DNA from: Xenopus tropicalis | Taxonomy: Eukaryota > Chordata > Amphibia > Anura > Pipidae | Reading direction: 5' to 3' | Length of the DNA: 64,000 nucleotides | Assembly: GCF_000004195.4 (NCBI RefSeq) | Contig: NC_030680.2 | Location: 793,686 to 857,685 of the forward strand | Part shown: positions 23,232 to 36,237 of the stretch, piece after piece | Layout: each line of letters begins with the position of its first letter | Position numbering within the stretch: the first letter of the stretch is position 1 | Notes under the pieces: model-generated | What the model was told of the DNA's origin: nothing | Seen by the model: only the letters and a program-made list of their open reading frames with translations | Database searches by the model: none | Position numbers and translations under genes: made by a program

Positions 23232-26200
23232 CCAGATGGGGACAGTAGGGCAAGATGGGGACATGAGGGCAAGATGGGGACAGTAGGGCAAGATTGGAGA
23301 CAGTAGGCAAGATGGGACAGTAATGGCAAGGATGGGGACAGTAAGGTGCAAAGATAGGGGAAGTAGGGCAAGAAGGGACAGTAAGGGCAAGATGGGGAAA
23401 GTCGAACAAGATGGAGAACCATGTAGGGGCAAGCAATGGAGACAGTAGGCAAGGATGGGATCAGTAGGGCAAGATGGGGACTAGTTAGAAAAGAAATGAG
23501 ACAGTTAGGGCCAAGTGGAGACAGTAGGGCAAGATGGGACAGTAGGGCATGATGGTAGACAGTTAGGGCAAGATGGGAGACAGTAGGTACAAGATGGAGA
23601 CAGTAGGACAAGAATGAGACAGTAGGACAAGATGGGGACAGTAGGATACAAGATGGAAGACAGTAGGGTGCAAGATGGGGATACAGTAAGGGCAAGGATG
23701 GGGGCATAGGACAAAGATGGGTGACAGTTAGGACAAGATGGAGACTAGTATGGGCAAGATGGAGTACCAGTAGGGCATAGATTGGAGACAGTAGGACAAG
23801 ATGGAGACAGTTAGGAAACAAGATGGCGGATCAGTGAAGGACAAGATTGGGGACAGTGAGGAGACAAGATGAGACCAGTATGGGCAAAGATGGAGACAGT
23901 AGGGCAATGATGGGGACTAGTAGGGCAAGATGGAGACAGAGGGCAAGAACTGGGGCAGTAGGGCAAGTATGGAGACAGTAGGGCAATGATTGGGACAGTA
24001 GGTGCAAAGATCGGAGACAGTAAGGGCAAGATGGACAGTAGGGCAAAGATGGGGACTAGTAGGGCAAGTATGGGGACAGTTAAGTAACAAGATGGAGACA
24101 GAGGGCAAGATGGGGACAGTAGGGCAAGATGGGGACAAGTAGGGCAAGATGGAGACAGTAGGCAAGATGGGGACAGTAGGGCAAGATGGGGGACAGTAGG
24201 GCAAGAAATGGAGACAGTAGGTGCATAGATGGGGAAGTAGGCAAGATGGGGACAGTAGGGCAAGATTGGGGAAGTAAAGGGCAAGATGGAGACAGTAGAA
24301 CAAGATGGAGACAGTAGGATAGATTGGGCGACAGTAGACACAAGATGGAGACAGTAAGGGATAAGTATGGGGATCAGTAGGGTCAAGATTGGAGACAGTA
24401 GACAAGATGGAGACAGTAGGGCAAGATTGGACAGTAGGGCATAGATAGGACAGTAGGTGCAAGCATGGATGACAGTACGGCAAGGATGGGAACAGTAGGC
24501 AAGCGGAGACAAGTAGGGCAACGATGGGGACAGCTATGGCAAGATGTAGACAGTACGGGCAGATGAGTGACAGTAGGGCAAGATGGAGACAAGTAGGGCA
24601 AGATGGAGACAGTAGGGCAAGATTGGGATTCTAGTAGGGCAAGTATGGAGACAGTAGGGCAGATGGAGACAGTAGGGCAAGATGAGGACAGAGGGCAAGA
24701 TGGAGACCAGTAAGGGCAAGAGGGGACAGTAGGCATAGATTGGAGACATGTAAGGGCAATGATGGTAGACAGTAGGGCAAAGATTGGGGACAGTAGGGCA
24801 TAGTGGGGACAGTATGGTGCATAATGGAGTAACATGTAGGGCAAGATGGAGACAGTAGGAGCATAGATGGGGACTAGTAGGGTCATTGATGGAGACAAGT
24901 GTAGGGCAAGATGGGGTACATTTTGTTTAGTGCAATGAGGGGTACAGTTAGGGCATAGATGGAGACAGCTAAAGAACAAAATGGAAGACGTAGGCGCAAG
25001 ATGGGGACAGTAGGTGCAAGATGGAGACAGTGAGGACAAGATGGAGACAGTAGGCTAAGATGGGACAGTAGGCAAGAAATGAGGACATGTAAGGGCAAGA
25101 TGGATGACATGTAAGGGCAAGATGGAGACAGTGGGCAAGATGTGAAGACAGTAGGGCAAGATGGGGACAGTAGGTGAATGAATGAGGACAGTAGGGCAAG
25201 ATGGAGACACGTAAGGGCAAGATGAGACAGTAGGGCAAGATGGAGACAGTAAGGCAAGATGGGGACATGTAAGGGCAAAGATCGGAGAACAGTAGGGCAT
25301 AGATTGGAGACAGTGGGCAGAGATTGAGGACCGTAAGGCAAAGATGGAGACAGTAGGCAAAGATGGGGACAGTAGGGCAAGATGGAAGCCAGTAGGGAGA
25401 TGGAGACCAGTAGGCAAGATGTGGGACAGTAAGGGCAAGCATGGGGAGCAGTTAAGTGGCAAATGATGGAGAACAGTAGGGCAAGGATGGAGACAGACGT
25501 AGGCAAGATGGGTGACAGTAGGGCAAGAATGAGAACAGTAGGGCAGAGTGGCGGAATGTAGGCGCAAGATGGGGACAGTAGGAACCAAGCATGGAGACAG
25601 TAGGCGCAAGATCGGGAGTAGGGCAAGAATGGGGACAGGTTAGGGCAGAGTGGGGACAGTAGAACAAGATGGAGACAGTAGGGCATAGATTGAGAACAGT
25701 AGGGCAAGAGGAGACAGTAGGCAAGATGGAGACAGTAGACGAAGATGGAGACAGTAGCGCAAGATGGGACATAGGGCAAATGGGTGACAGTAGGGCAAGA
25801 TGGGGACAGTAAGAACAAGATGGAGACATAGGGCAATGATGGGGAACAGTAGTGGCATAAGATGGACAGTAGGGCAAGATGGAGAAGTAGGGCAAGATGG
25901 GGACTAGTAGGCTAAGATGGGGACAGTAGGAGCAAGATGGGGACAGAGGCAAAATATGAGACAGTATGGTGCAAGAATGGGGCAGTAGGGCAAGATGAGG
26001 ACAGTAGGGCAAGATGGAGACAGTAGGGCAAAGATGGGGGACAGTAGGGCAGATCGGAGATCAGTAGGGCAATATGATTGGAGACTATGTAAGGGCAAGC
26101 ATGGGGACAGTAGGTCAAAGATGGCGGACAGTAGTGGCAAGATGGAGACAGTAGGGCAAGCATGGAGACAGTAGGGCAAGATGGGGAACAGTCCGGGCAA

Positions 26201-28231
26201 AGAATGGAGACAGTAGGGCAAGATGGGGACAGTAAGGAATGATGGGGACATGTAACAGGGCAAGATGGATGACAGTAGAACAAGATGGAGAATCAGTAGG
26301 TGCAAGATGGGGACAGTAGGGCAAGATGAGGACAGTAGGATCAAGATGGAGACAGTGGGCAAGAATGGGACAGTAAGGGTCAAGATAGACCAGTAGGCTC
26401 AAAGTGATGAGACGTAGGGCAAGATTGGAAGACAGTAAGGGCAATGAATGGAGACACGTAGGGCAAGATGGGGACAGTAGGCAGATGAGGACAGTATGGC
26501 AAGATGGAGCATGTAGGGCTAGATGATGACCAGTAGGGCAAAGAAGGAGTACAGTATGGGCATAGATGGGACAGTAGGGCAAGATGGAGACAGTAGGGCA
26601 AGAATGGAACATGTATGGGCAAGATGAGGACAGTGAGTGCGCATAGAGGAGACATGTAGGTGCAAGATGGGGATTCAGTAGGTGCTAAGATGGAGACAGT
26701 AGGGCCATAGAAATGGAAGACAGTAGGCATAGATGGGGAACAGTAGGGCAATGATGGGGACAGTAGGGCAATGATGGAGACAGTAGGGGCAAGATGGAGA
26801 CGTAGGGCAAGATGGGACAGTAGGGCAAGATGGACGACAGTAGGGCAAGATGGGGTACAGTAGGGCAAGATGGGGATAACATGGGACCGATGGAGACAGT
26901 ATGGGCAAGATGGGACAGTAGGCAAAGAATGGGGAAGTAGGCAAATGGGGACCAGTAAACAAGGATGAGACAGTAGGGCAAGAATGGAGACATAGGGCAA
27001 GATGGAGACAGTAGGCAAGATGGAGACAGTAGGACAAAGATTGGAGACAGTAGGGCCAAGAATGGGGACAGTAGGGCAAGATGGGACAGTAGGGCAAGCT
27101 GGGGACAGTAGAACAGATGGAGACATAGGGCAAGATGGGGCAGTAGGGCAAGATGGAGAGCAGTAGGGCAAGATGGAAGCAGTAGGGCAAGCCCTGGGGA
27201 CAGTAGGGCAAGATGGGGACAGTAGGGCAAGATGGGGACAGTATAACAAAGATGGAGACAGTAAAGGGCAAGATGGGGACAGTAGGGCAAGATGGAGACA
27301 GTAGAACAAGATGGGACGTAGGGCAAGATGGAGACAGTAGGGCAAGATGGGGACAGTAGGGCAAGATGGGGACACGTAGAACAAGATGGGACAGTAAGGG
27401 CAAGTATGGGACGTAGGCAAAGACTGGACAGTAGAGAAGACGTGGATGACAGTAGGCGCAAGATGTGGGACACGTAGGGGGCAGATGGGGACAGCAGGAC
27501 AATATGGAGAACACAGGCAAGCGGGAGACTAGTAGGGGCAAGAGGGAGACAATATGGCAAGATGGGGACAGTAGGGCAAGATGGGGAACAGTAGGGCAAG
27601 CATGGGGAAGTAGGCAAGATGGAGACAGTAGGGCAAGATGGGACAGTAGGGCAAGATGGGAACAGTAGGGCAAGATGGGGACCGTAGGGCAAGATGGAGA
27701 CAGTAGGACAAGATTGGAGACAGTAGGGCAAGAGGGAGACAGTAGGGCAAGATGGGGAAACCGTAGGGCAAGATGGAGACAGTAGGGCAAGATGGGGACA
27801 GTAGGCAAGATGGAGACAGTAGACAAATGGATACAGCCAGGGCAAGAGGGAGACAGTAGGGCAAGAGGGGAGACAGTAGGGCAAGAGGGCACAGTAGGGA
27901 CAAGATGGGACAGTAGGGCAAGATGGAGACAGTAGGGCAAAGATGGGGACAGTAGGGCGAAGATGGAGACAGAGTAGGGCAAGATGGGGACAGTAGGGCA
28001 AGATGGGGACAGTAGGACAAGATGGGGACAGTGGGCAAGATGGAGACAGTAGGACAAGATGGAGACAGTAGGGCAAGATGGAGACAGTAGGGCAAGATGG
28101 AGACAGTAGGGCAAGATGGAGACAGTGGGACAAGATGGAGACAGTAGGGCAAGATGGAGACAGTAGGGCAAGATGGAGACAGTAGGGCAAGATGGAGACA
28201 GTAGGACAAGATGGAGACAGTTGGGCAAGAA
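23232..28231 (-). repeat. 19-bp satellite family, array 3 (inverted), about 260 copies
   Basis: The unit is gatggggacagtagggcaa or gatggagacagtagggcaa, about 5 kb long and the largest array in the window. The left edge (first few copies) and the right edge (27.9-28.23 kb) are nearly perfect. Between about 23.3 and 27.5 kb nearly every unit carries one or two random single-base insertions or deletions. The open frames (up to 526 codons) are repeat readings. Confidence 0.95.
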
Positions 28232-28474
28232 GGTATCTATAACAATTGATGTCATTGCTGCCCCTGTTACTGCTGAGCCCCCTTGGCCTGTTTCTCAGTA
28301 TTTGCCCCGACTCTGCTTTCAGCCTGTGTTTTTGGCTTATTGTTGCCCCATATTAAAGCCTTTGTTGCTCTGTTCTTCATTCCTGGGGGCAATTACTGAG
28401 CTGTTGGCCCTGGCACAAACCTGCTGCCCCCCTCCCCCCCAGTCCTGCCCCCTAATAACTACCCTGACACTCAC
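28232..28474. other. Short unique spacer
   Basis: Non-repetitive sequence with 'tattaaagcc' and a C-rich tail. No coding or RNA feature is seen. Confidence 0.4.
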
Positions 28475-29514
28475 ACTGTGAGGGTAATGGGCCCCGGGAT
28501 ACACTGTGAGGGTAATGGGCCCCGGGATACATTGTGAGGCTAATGGGCCCCGGGATACACCGTGAGGGTAATGGGCCCCGGGATACATTGTGAGCTAATG
28601 GCCGGCCGGATACACCGTGAGGGGTAATGGGCCCCGGGATACACCGTGAGGTAATGGCCCCGGATACACCGTGAGGGCTACATGGGGCCCGGGATAACAC
28701 CGTGAGGCAATAGGGCCCCGGGATACACCATGCTAGGGGCCCGGCATACACAGTGAGGTAATGGGGCCCCGGGATAACAGCGTGAGGCTCATGGGCCCCG
28801 GAAAGCACCGTGAGGCTAATGGGCCCGGGATAACAACCGTGAGGCGAAATGGGCCCCGGGATACAACGTGAGGTTAATGGGCCCCGGATACACGTGGAGG
28901 CTAATGGGCCCCCGGGATACACCGTGAGCAATGGGCCCGGGATTACACGTGAGGCTCATGGGCCCCGGGAAATACACTGTGAGGCTAATGGCCCGGGATA
29001 CACCGTGGAGGCCTAATGGGCCCGGGATACCACTGTGAGGCTAATGGGCCCCGGCATACACCAGTGAGGCTATATGGCCCCGGTATACTAACCGTGGAGG
29101 CTGAATGGGCCCCGGATACACCTGTGAAGGCCTAATGGCCGGGATACAACGTGGGCTAAATGGGCCCCGGATACACCTGTGAGGCTATGGGCCCCGCATA
29201 ACACCGTGAGTGCTAATGGGCCCCGGGAATACACCGGAGGCTAATGGGCCCGGGATACACCGTGAGGCCTAATGGGCCCCGGGCTACACCGTGAGGGTAA
29301 TGGGCCCCGGGAAACACCGTGAGGCTAATGGGCCCCGGGATACACCGTGAGGCTAATGGGCCCCGGGATAACACGTGAGGCTAATGGGCCCCGGGATACA
29401 CCGTGAGGCTAATGGGCCCCGGGATACACCGTGAGGCTAATGGGCCCCGGGATACACCGTGAGGCTAATGGGCCCCGGGATACACACCGTGAGGCTAATG
29501 GGCCCCAGGATACC
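28475..29514. repeat. Minisatellite, 28-bp unit, about 37 copies
   Basis: The unit is gtgaggctaatgggccccgg followed by gatacacc (28 bp). Edges (28475-28600 and 29280-29514) are clean, while 28600-29270 has frequent one-base indels. 'gggcccc' inside each unit is self-complementary. Confidence 0.95.
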
Positions 29515-29852
29515 CCCCTGCCCCCCCGGATGAAAGGGAAAGCTGTGTAGGAAGTTGTTAGACATCATGTTCCTGGGACCCCAGAGATTTGGGACCCCCC
29601 CCCCCAAGCACTGACAGCAACAGGGCACCTGCTCCGCCTGTCACTCAGCAGCCAGTGACTCATGGGAGGGGCGGGGCATAATGAGCGACTCGCCATTCAC
29701 ACCAGCGGAGCAATTAGTGTCTGAGGGTGTTAATGTGCCGAAACCTTCTCTTTAGTGGCCCCCCGACTGCCCCTCCTTCAGCCCCCGGTCTCTTAATTAG
29801 CCCCCTGCCCCCTCCCTCCTGCCCCTTCCTCAGCCCCCCTGCCCCACCCACC
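29515..29852. other. Unique spacer, 0.34 kb
   Basis: C-rich non-repetitive sequence with a C run near 29598. No gene or RNA feature is visible. Confidence 0.4.
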
Positions 29853-30661
29853 TGTATTGCTGGGTGCTATATAGTGGGGGGTCTGTATTGCTGGGTGCTG
29901 TATAGTGGGGGGCTGTATATTGGGGGGGCTGTATAGTGGGGGTGCTGTATATTGGGGTGGGTGCTGTATTGTGGGGGTGCTGTATATTGGGGGGGGGCTG
30001 TATAGTGGGGGGTGCTGTATATTGGGGTGGGTGCTGTATAGTGGGGGCTGTATTGCTGGGGGCTGTATAGTGGGGGTGCTGTATATAGGGGTGGGTGCTG
30101 TATATTGGGGGTGGGGGGCTGTATAGTGGGGGCTGTATAGTGGGGGTGCTGTATATTGGGGTGGGTGCTGTATAGTGGGGGTGCTGTATTGCTGGGTGCT
30201 GTATATTGGGGTGGGGGCTGTATTGCTGGGGGCTGTATAGTGGGGGTGCTGTATATTGGGGTGGGGGCTGTATTGCTGGGGGCTGTATAGTGGGGGTGCT
30301 GTATATTGGGGTGGGTGCTGTATAGTGGGGGTGCTGTATATTGGGGTGGGGGTTGTATAGTGGGGGTGCTGTATATTGGGGTGGGTGCTATATTGCGGGA
30401 TGCTGTAGTGGGGGTGCTGTATATTGGGGTGGGTGCTATATTGCGGGGTGCTGTATATTGGGGGTGCTGTATAGTGGGGTGGGTGCTGTATAGTGGGGGG
30501 TGCTGTATATTGGGGTGGGTGCTGTATAGTGGGGGTGCTGTATTGCTGAGTGCTGTATATTGGGGGTGCTGTATAGTGGGGTGGGTGCTGTATTGCTGAG
30601 TGCTGTATATTGGGGTGGGTGCTATCTTGCAGGGTGCTGTATATTGGGGTGGGTGCTGTTC
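29853..30661. repeat. Composite minisatellite, about 17-19-bp subunits
   Basis: Built from gtgctgtatattggggtggg, gtgctgtatagtggggg and ggctgtattgctggg subunits in changing order. Pairs of subunits form a higher-order period of about 36 bp over much of the array. The plus strand is G/T-rich. Short open frames (69-97 codons) are repeat readings. Confidence 0.9.
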
Positions 30662-31666
30662 TTAGTGCAATGCTCCCGTCTCACTCCCCTTCCTGTCTAG
30701 ATGGAAAGCTCTTGTGCGCAGGCCCCTCCCCCTGGGGTTTCTGCACTAGAAGAGCTGCCCCCTACCCCCTGGCAGTGGCACCCCTGTGGGTGGGGGGCGG
30801 GCACTGTTGGGCAGGAGGCCAGGGTGCAATAGAAATAATAATTCCCCCGGTTACTGATACTGTAACTGCCCCTGACAGTTGGGGGGGTATAGGGAACCTG
30901 TGCTGGGGGGGCTTTAGTTTGGTGCCGGGGGGGGTGAATGAGTCTGAGAGTCTGGGGCCCATTTGTGCGGAAGGTGCAGGGGCCACATTGGCTCCTCTGT
31001 GTTCTGGGGATTATGGGAACAGGTGGGGGCTCGGGTTTCCTCCCTGGGGGGGCCCTACACGTGGCTGTGCCCAGAGATAAATAGGAGCAGCAGGGCAAGG
31101 GCAGGAGGGGAGCGTGCCGGGGGGCCCCCCCAGGGGCTGACAGCTGCGCGGATAATACGCGGATAATGCGCCCCCGCTCCGCAGCTTTATTGCCCATTGT
31201 GGCACGCAAAGCGCATTCCAGCAGCGCCTCCCATTGGCTAACGAGCCGCCGGCTCCAACACTGGGGGCATTGTCCTGTGCCCCGGGGGCTAATCCCATGC
31301 CTGCTGCTGGGGTGCCAGTCTTCTGCCCCCCCCCCCCCATGCCTGCCCCGATTCCCAGCATCATCCCTGCAGGGGCCCTCATTGTGGCCCTAAGGATTTA
31401 TTGGAAGGCTGGGCACCTACACTAAATGGAGGGATTACTTGGCCCTAGAGCTTGCAATCTAGATAGGGAAATAAACATCCTATCCCACAGATGCGTTCCA
31501 TTTGCAGATATAAGCGGGGGGGGGGGGGGTGTGGCAGGAGTGAGGGGGGCACCAAGGGCCAATTTCACAGCAGTTATATGTAGGCGGGGCTAACTGCAAT
31601 AAGGACCAATCCACTCCGTGATTCAATTTATAGGGAACATCAGCTACTCACCCGCAGGCCCAGGCC
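30662..31666. other. Unique spacer, 1.0 kb, includes CpG-rich patch
   Basis: Open frames on both strands (up to 170 codons) overlap each other and have no splice support, so none is called. The patch 31140-31260 is CpG-dense (see separate entry). 'agagcttgcaatctaga' at about 31446-31462 is an interspersed-repeat-like fragment resembling the 51-bp array core. A G run lies near 31517. Confidence 0.4.
31140..31260. promoter_or_regulatory. CpG-rich patch, possible promoter or enhancer
   Basis: About 13 CpG dinucleotides fall in 120 bp in a window where CpG is otherwise uncommon outside repeats. It has a direct repeat of 'gcggataat' and an inverted CCAAT (attgg at 31233-31237). No exon could be tied to it. 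Confidence 0.3.
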
Positions 31667-32503
31667 ATAACCTGACTGCCCTTACAGTAAGGAACCCCTT
31701 CCTATGCTGATGGTGAGATCCCCTTTCCTCCCCACCCCCAATGTATCACTCATTCCCCCTCTCTGGGTAGGGAACCCCATAACCTGACTGCCCTTACAGT
31801 AAGGAACCCCTTCCTATGCTGATGGTGAGATCTCCTTTCCTCCCCACCCCCAATGTATCACTCATTCCCCCTCTCTGGGTAGGGAACCCCATAACCTGAC
31901 TGCCCTTACAGTAAGGAACCCCTTCCTATGCTGATGGTGAGATCCCCTTTCCTCCCCACCCCCAATTTATCACTCATTCCCCCTCTCTTGGTAGGGAACC
32001 CCATAACCTGACTGCCCTTACAGTAAGGAACCCCTTCCTATGCTGATGGTGAGATCCCCTTTCCTCCCCACCCCCAATGAATCACTCATTCCCCCTCTCT
32101 TGGTAGGGAACCCCATAACCTGACTGCCCTTACAGTAAGGAACCCCTTCCTATGCTGATGGTGAGATCTCCTTTCCTCCCCACCCCCAATGTATCACTCA
32201 TTCCCCCTCTCTGGGTAGGGAACCCCATAACCTGACTGCCCTTACAGTAAGGAACCCCTTCCTATGCTGATGGTGAGATCCCCTTTCCTCCCCACCCCCA
32301 ATGTATCACTCGTTCCCCCTCTCTGGGTAGGGAATCCCATAACCTGACTGCCCTTACAGTAAGGAACCCCTTCCTATGCTGATGGTGAGATCCCCTTTCC
32401 TCCCCACCCCCAATGAATCACTCATTCCCCCTCTCTTGGTAGGGAACCCCATAACCTGACTGCCCTTACAGTAAGGAACCCCTTCCTATGCTGATGGTGA
32501 GAT
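31667..32503. repeat. Long-unit tandem array, 112-bp unit, about 7.5 copies
   Basis: Copies begin 'aacctgactgcccttacagt' at 31669 and recur every 112 bp exactly (31781, 31893 and so on to 32453). Blocks inside are 'aaggaaccccttcctatgct', 'gatggtgagatcccctttcc' and 'cccccaatgtatcactcatt'. Only a handful of substitutions separate the copies (tgtatc/ttatc/gaatc; gggtag/tggtag), so expansion or homogenisation is recent. Confidence 0.95.
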
Positions 32504-32929
32504 CTGTTTAGGAAAGTGCTTGGTGCTGTTGGATTCGGGCTCTCTGGCCCCACTCGATGCCAATTCTGGCTCTGTACTCAGCTCTCTACATACAAACCTT
32601 CCCTCCATTCGTGTTTAACCCCCAGAAATGTTTGTGGGGTTCAGCGCAATAAATCTGCCCCTGACTGATCTCCAGCTCCGTCCCATCTTTACTGGTTCTG
32701 TGCCAGGATTTATTCTATTGCCCCAGAGGGAGAGGCTACAGGAAGGCAATTAGCTCCGCTGCCCCGGCCTCGTTAGCTCCCTCGGGCACAGGGGGGACCC
32801 ATCTCAGTAAGTAAGTGCCAGGGGGGCAATAAAACGTGGGAAACAAACTTGCTACCCCTGAACTGAACCAAAGGGCAGCAGCGAGGATTTAAGCGAAACC
32901 TGCGACCCGAGTCTCCCGGCAGATTCCCC
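32504..32929. other. Unique spacer, 0.43 kb, possibly conserved non-coding
   Basis: Non-repetitive, moderate GC, with words such as 'gcgcaataaatctgcccc', 'ggatttattctattg' and 'ggcaattagctccg'. It contains AATAAA on the plus strand near 32648. No coding signal is seen. Confidence 0.35.
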
Positions 32930-33682
32930 CCCGTGGGTATCGCTGCTGCCCCCGTGGGTATCGCTGCCCCCCGTGGGTATCGCTGCTTCCCCGTGGGTAT
33001 CGCTGCTGCCCCCCCGTGGGTATTGTGCTGCCCCCCGTGGGTATCGCTGCTGCCCCCCGTGGGTATCGCTGCTGCCCCCCGTGGGTATCGCTGCTGCCCC
33101 CCGTGGGTATTGTGCTGCCCCCCGTGGGTATCGCTGCTGCCCCCCGTGGGTATTGTGCTGCCCCCCGTGGGTATCGCTGCTGCCCCCCGTGGGTATCGAT
33201 GCTGCCCCCCGTGGGTATCGCTGCTGCCCCCCGTGGGTATCGATGCTGCCCCCGTGGGTATCGCTGCTGCCCCCCGTGGGTATCGCTGCTGCCCCCGTGG
33301 GTATCGCTGCTTCCCCGTGGGTATCGCTGCTGCCCCCCGTGGGTATCGCTGCTGCCCCCCGTGGGTATCGCTGCTGCCCCCCGTGGGTATCGCTGCTGCC
33401 CCCGTGGGTATCGCTGCTTCCCCGTGGGTATCGCTGCTGCCCCCCGTGGGTATCGCTGCGGCCCCCGTGGGTATCGCTGCTGCCCCCCGTGGGTATCGCT
33501 GTTGCCCCCCGTGGGTATCGCTGCTGCCCCCTGTGGGTATCGCTGCTGCCCCCTGTGGGTATCGCTGCTGCCCCCCGTGGGTATCGCTGCGGCCCCCGTG
33601 GGTATCGCTGCTGCCCCCCGTGGGTATCGCTGCTGCCCCCTGTGGGTATCGCTGCTGCCCCCCCGTGGGTATCACTGCTGCC
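32930..33682. repeat. Minisatellite, 22-bp unit, about 34 copies
   Basis: The unit is gtgggtatcgctgctgcccc plus two C (22 bp). Variants are 'tattgtgctg', 'gatgctg', 'gctgcggc' and 'gctgcttcc'. One CpG per unit gives a CpG-dense array. All frames are open (up to 323 codons) and are repeat readings. Confidence 0.95.
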
Positions 33683-34010
33683 ACATACACAGGGGCACCC
33701 CGAGCTAACTGCCCGCTCATATAAAGGCCTCGCTATTGGGCACAGACCGTGCCAGTATGTTGGTACGGGGGGGGGGCACAATGTTGGACATTCCCGGCCA
33801 GTGACAAATGCAGTAATTCCCATAATCCCAGCAGCCGTCCCATCATGCCCGGGGGCAGCTCGTTCCCTAACACAGCGCTAAGTCACTGGGCACTTGGCCG
33901 CCCCGCTGCCCCTTCAGCCCAATCTCTCCTGGCGTTGGTGATCCTGAAATTTCATCTTGGGGCAAAATGCCAAGTATTCGAGCGGGGCAGCTGCTGCCGA
34001 TCCCCTTAAT
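33683..34010. other. Unique spacer with TATA-like element
   Basis: 'catataaaggcc' at about 33718-33729 resembles a TATA box on the plus strand, followed by a G run near 33767. No exon could be attached. The remainder is ordinary sequence. Confidence 0.3.
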
Positions 34011-35858
34011 CTCCCCTCCTCCTAACGGCCACGTCCCACTGTCAGGCAAGGCTCCTCCCCTCTGCCTAACGGCCACATCCCACTGTCAGGCAAGGCTCCT
34101 CCCCTCTGCCTAACGGCCACGTCCCACTGTCAGGCAAGGCTCCTCCCCTCTGCCTAACGGCCACGTCCCACTGTCAGGCAAGGCTCCTCCCCTCTGCCTA
34201 ACGGCCACATCCCACTGTCAGGCAAGGCTCCTCCCCTCTGCCTAACGGCCACATCCCACTGCCAGGCAAGGCTCCTCCCCTCTGCCTAACGGCCACATCC
34301 CACTGCCAGGCAAGGCTCCTCCCCTCTGCCTAACGGCCACGTCCCACTGTCAGGCAAGGCTCCTCCCCTCTGCCTAACGGCCACGTCCCACTGTCAGGCA
34401 AGGCTCCTCCCCTCTGCCTAACGGCCACGTCCCACTGCCAGGCAAGGCTCCTCCCCTCTGCCTAACGGCCACATCCCACTGCCAGGCAAGGCTCCTCCCC
34501 TCTGCCTAACGGCCACGTCCCACTGCCAGGCAAGGCTCCTCCCCTCTGCCTAACGGCCACGTCCCACTGCCAGGCAAGGCTCCTCCCCTCTGCCTAACGG
34601 CCACGTCCCACTGCCAGGCAAGGCTCCTCCCCTCTGCCCAACGACCACGTCCCACGGTGCACTGCCAGGCAAGGCTCCTCCCCTCTGTCTAACGGCCACG
34701 TCCCACGGTGCACTGCCAGGCAAGGCTCCTCCCCTCTGTCTAACAGCCACGTCCCACGGTGCACTGCCAGGCAAGGCTCCTCCCCTCTGTCTAACGACCA
34801 CGTCCCACAGTGCACTGCCAGGCAAGGCTCCACCTCTCCGTCTAACGGCCACGTCCCACAGTGCACTGCCAGGCAAGGCTCCTCCCCTCTGTCTAACGGC
34901 CACGTCCCACGGTGCACTGCCAGGCAAGGCTCCTCCTCTCCGTCTAATGGCCACGTCCCACGGTGCACTGCCAGGCAAGGCTCCTCCTCTCCGTCTAACG
35001 GCCACGTCCCACAGTGCACTGCCAGGCAAGGCTCCTCCCCTCTGTCTAACGGCCACGTCCCACGGTGCACTGCCAGGCAAGGCTCCTCCCCTCTGCCTAA
35101 CGGCCACGTCCCACTGTCAGGCAAGGCTCCTCCCCTCTGCCTAACGGCCACATCCCACTGCCAGGCAAGGCTCCTCCCCTCTGCCTAACGGCCACGTCCC
35201 ACTGTCAGGCAAGGCTCCTCCCCTCTGCCTAACAGCCACGTCCCACTGCCAGGCAAGGCTCCTCCCCTCTGCCTAACGGCCACGTCCCACTGCCAGGCAA
35301 GGCTCCTCCCCTCTGCCTAACGGCCACGTCCCACTGCCAGGCAAGGCTCCTCCCCTCTGCCCAACGACCACGTCCCACGGTGCACTGCCAGGCACATCCC
35401 ACGGTGCACTGCCAGGCAAGGCTCCTCCCCTCTGCCCAACGGCCACGTCCCACGGTGCACTGCCAGGCAAGGCTCCTCCCCTCTGCCTAACGGCCACGTC
35501 CCACGGTGCACTGCCAGGCAAGGCTCCTCCCCTCTGTCTAACGGCCACGTCCCACGGTGCACTGCCAGGCAAGGCTCCTCCCCTCTCTCTAACGGCCACG
35601 TCCCACGGTGCACTGCCAGGCAAGGCTCCTCCTCTCCGCCTAACGGCCACGTCCCACAGTGCACTGCCAGGCAAGGCTCCTCCCCTCTGTCTAACGGCCA
35701 CGTCCCACGGTGCACTGCCAGGCAAGGCTCCTCCCCTCTGTCTAACGGCCACGTCCCACGGTGCACTGCCAGGCAAGGCTCCTCCCCTCTGTCTAACGGC
35801 CACGTCCCACGGTGCACTGCCAGGCAAGGCTCCTCCCCTCCACTAACAGCCGCGTCCC
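34011..35858. repeat. Minisatellite of alternating 44-bp and 51-bp unit blocks
   Basis: The A unit (44 bp) is taacggccacgtcccactgt then caggcaaggctcctcccctc then tgcc. The B unit (51 bp) has 'cggtgca' inserted after 'gtccca'. Layout: A block 34011-34635, B block 34640-35095, A block 35100-35355, B block 35362-35835. Both B blocks open with the same rare junction 'ctctgcccaacgacc', 723 bp apart, showing that a whole A+B stretch was duplicated. Minus-strand frames of about 185 codons are repeat readings. Confidence 0.95.
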
Positions 35859-36237
35859 ACATATCAGGGGTACTGGGGAAACCAGGGACTGACCCATAAA
35901 GTGGCTAATAGGGGGGAGGAGAATGAAATGGGACTGCCCAATGCCCAATAGTGACCCTGGGGAATTGGTACCAACCCCGCTGGCACAAACACACGTGTGG
36001 CAATAGGCCGCTTGTGCCCTGAGTGTGTAACACACGTTTGTCTCACACAGAGAGCACAATTGCCCCCATGGGGCAGCAGGTTTGGGGTAAGTGCAGGGAT
36101 GGGGACAGATGTGGGATACAGAGGGGGCAATTAATGAGCTTGGGGGTGAAGTGGCCATAACTCACAATCTACTGCCCAACTCCCTGTGCCAGGAGAATTA
36201 CTGCCCCCCTTCCCTGTGGCTCCTGCAACCAGAGACA
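35859..36237. other. Unique spacer, 0.38 kb
   Basis: Ordinary non-repetitive sequence. Open frames on both strands run on into the adjacent arrays. No supported exon is visible. Confidence 0.4.

Noticed and set aside
23015..28255. Many Leu/Pro/Ser/Cys-rich frames that look like membrane proteins
   Set aside because: They are readings of the 19-bp satellite, broken only by indels; similar frames appear in all four arrays of the family.
32930..33682. CpG-dense 22-bp array as a CpG-island promoter
   Set aside because: The CpG density comes from one CpG in a tandem unit. No promoter motif set or exon adjoins it, apart from a lone TATA-like word near 33720.
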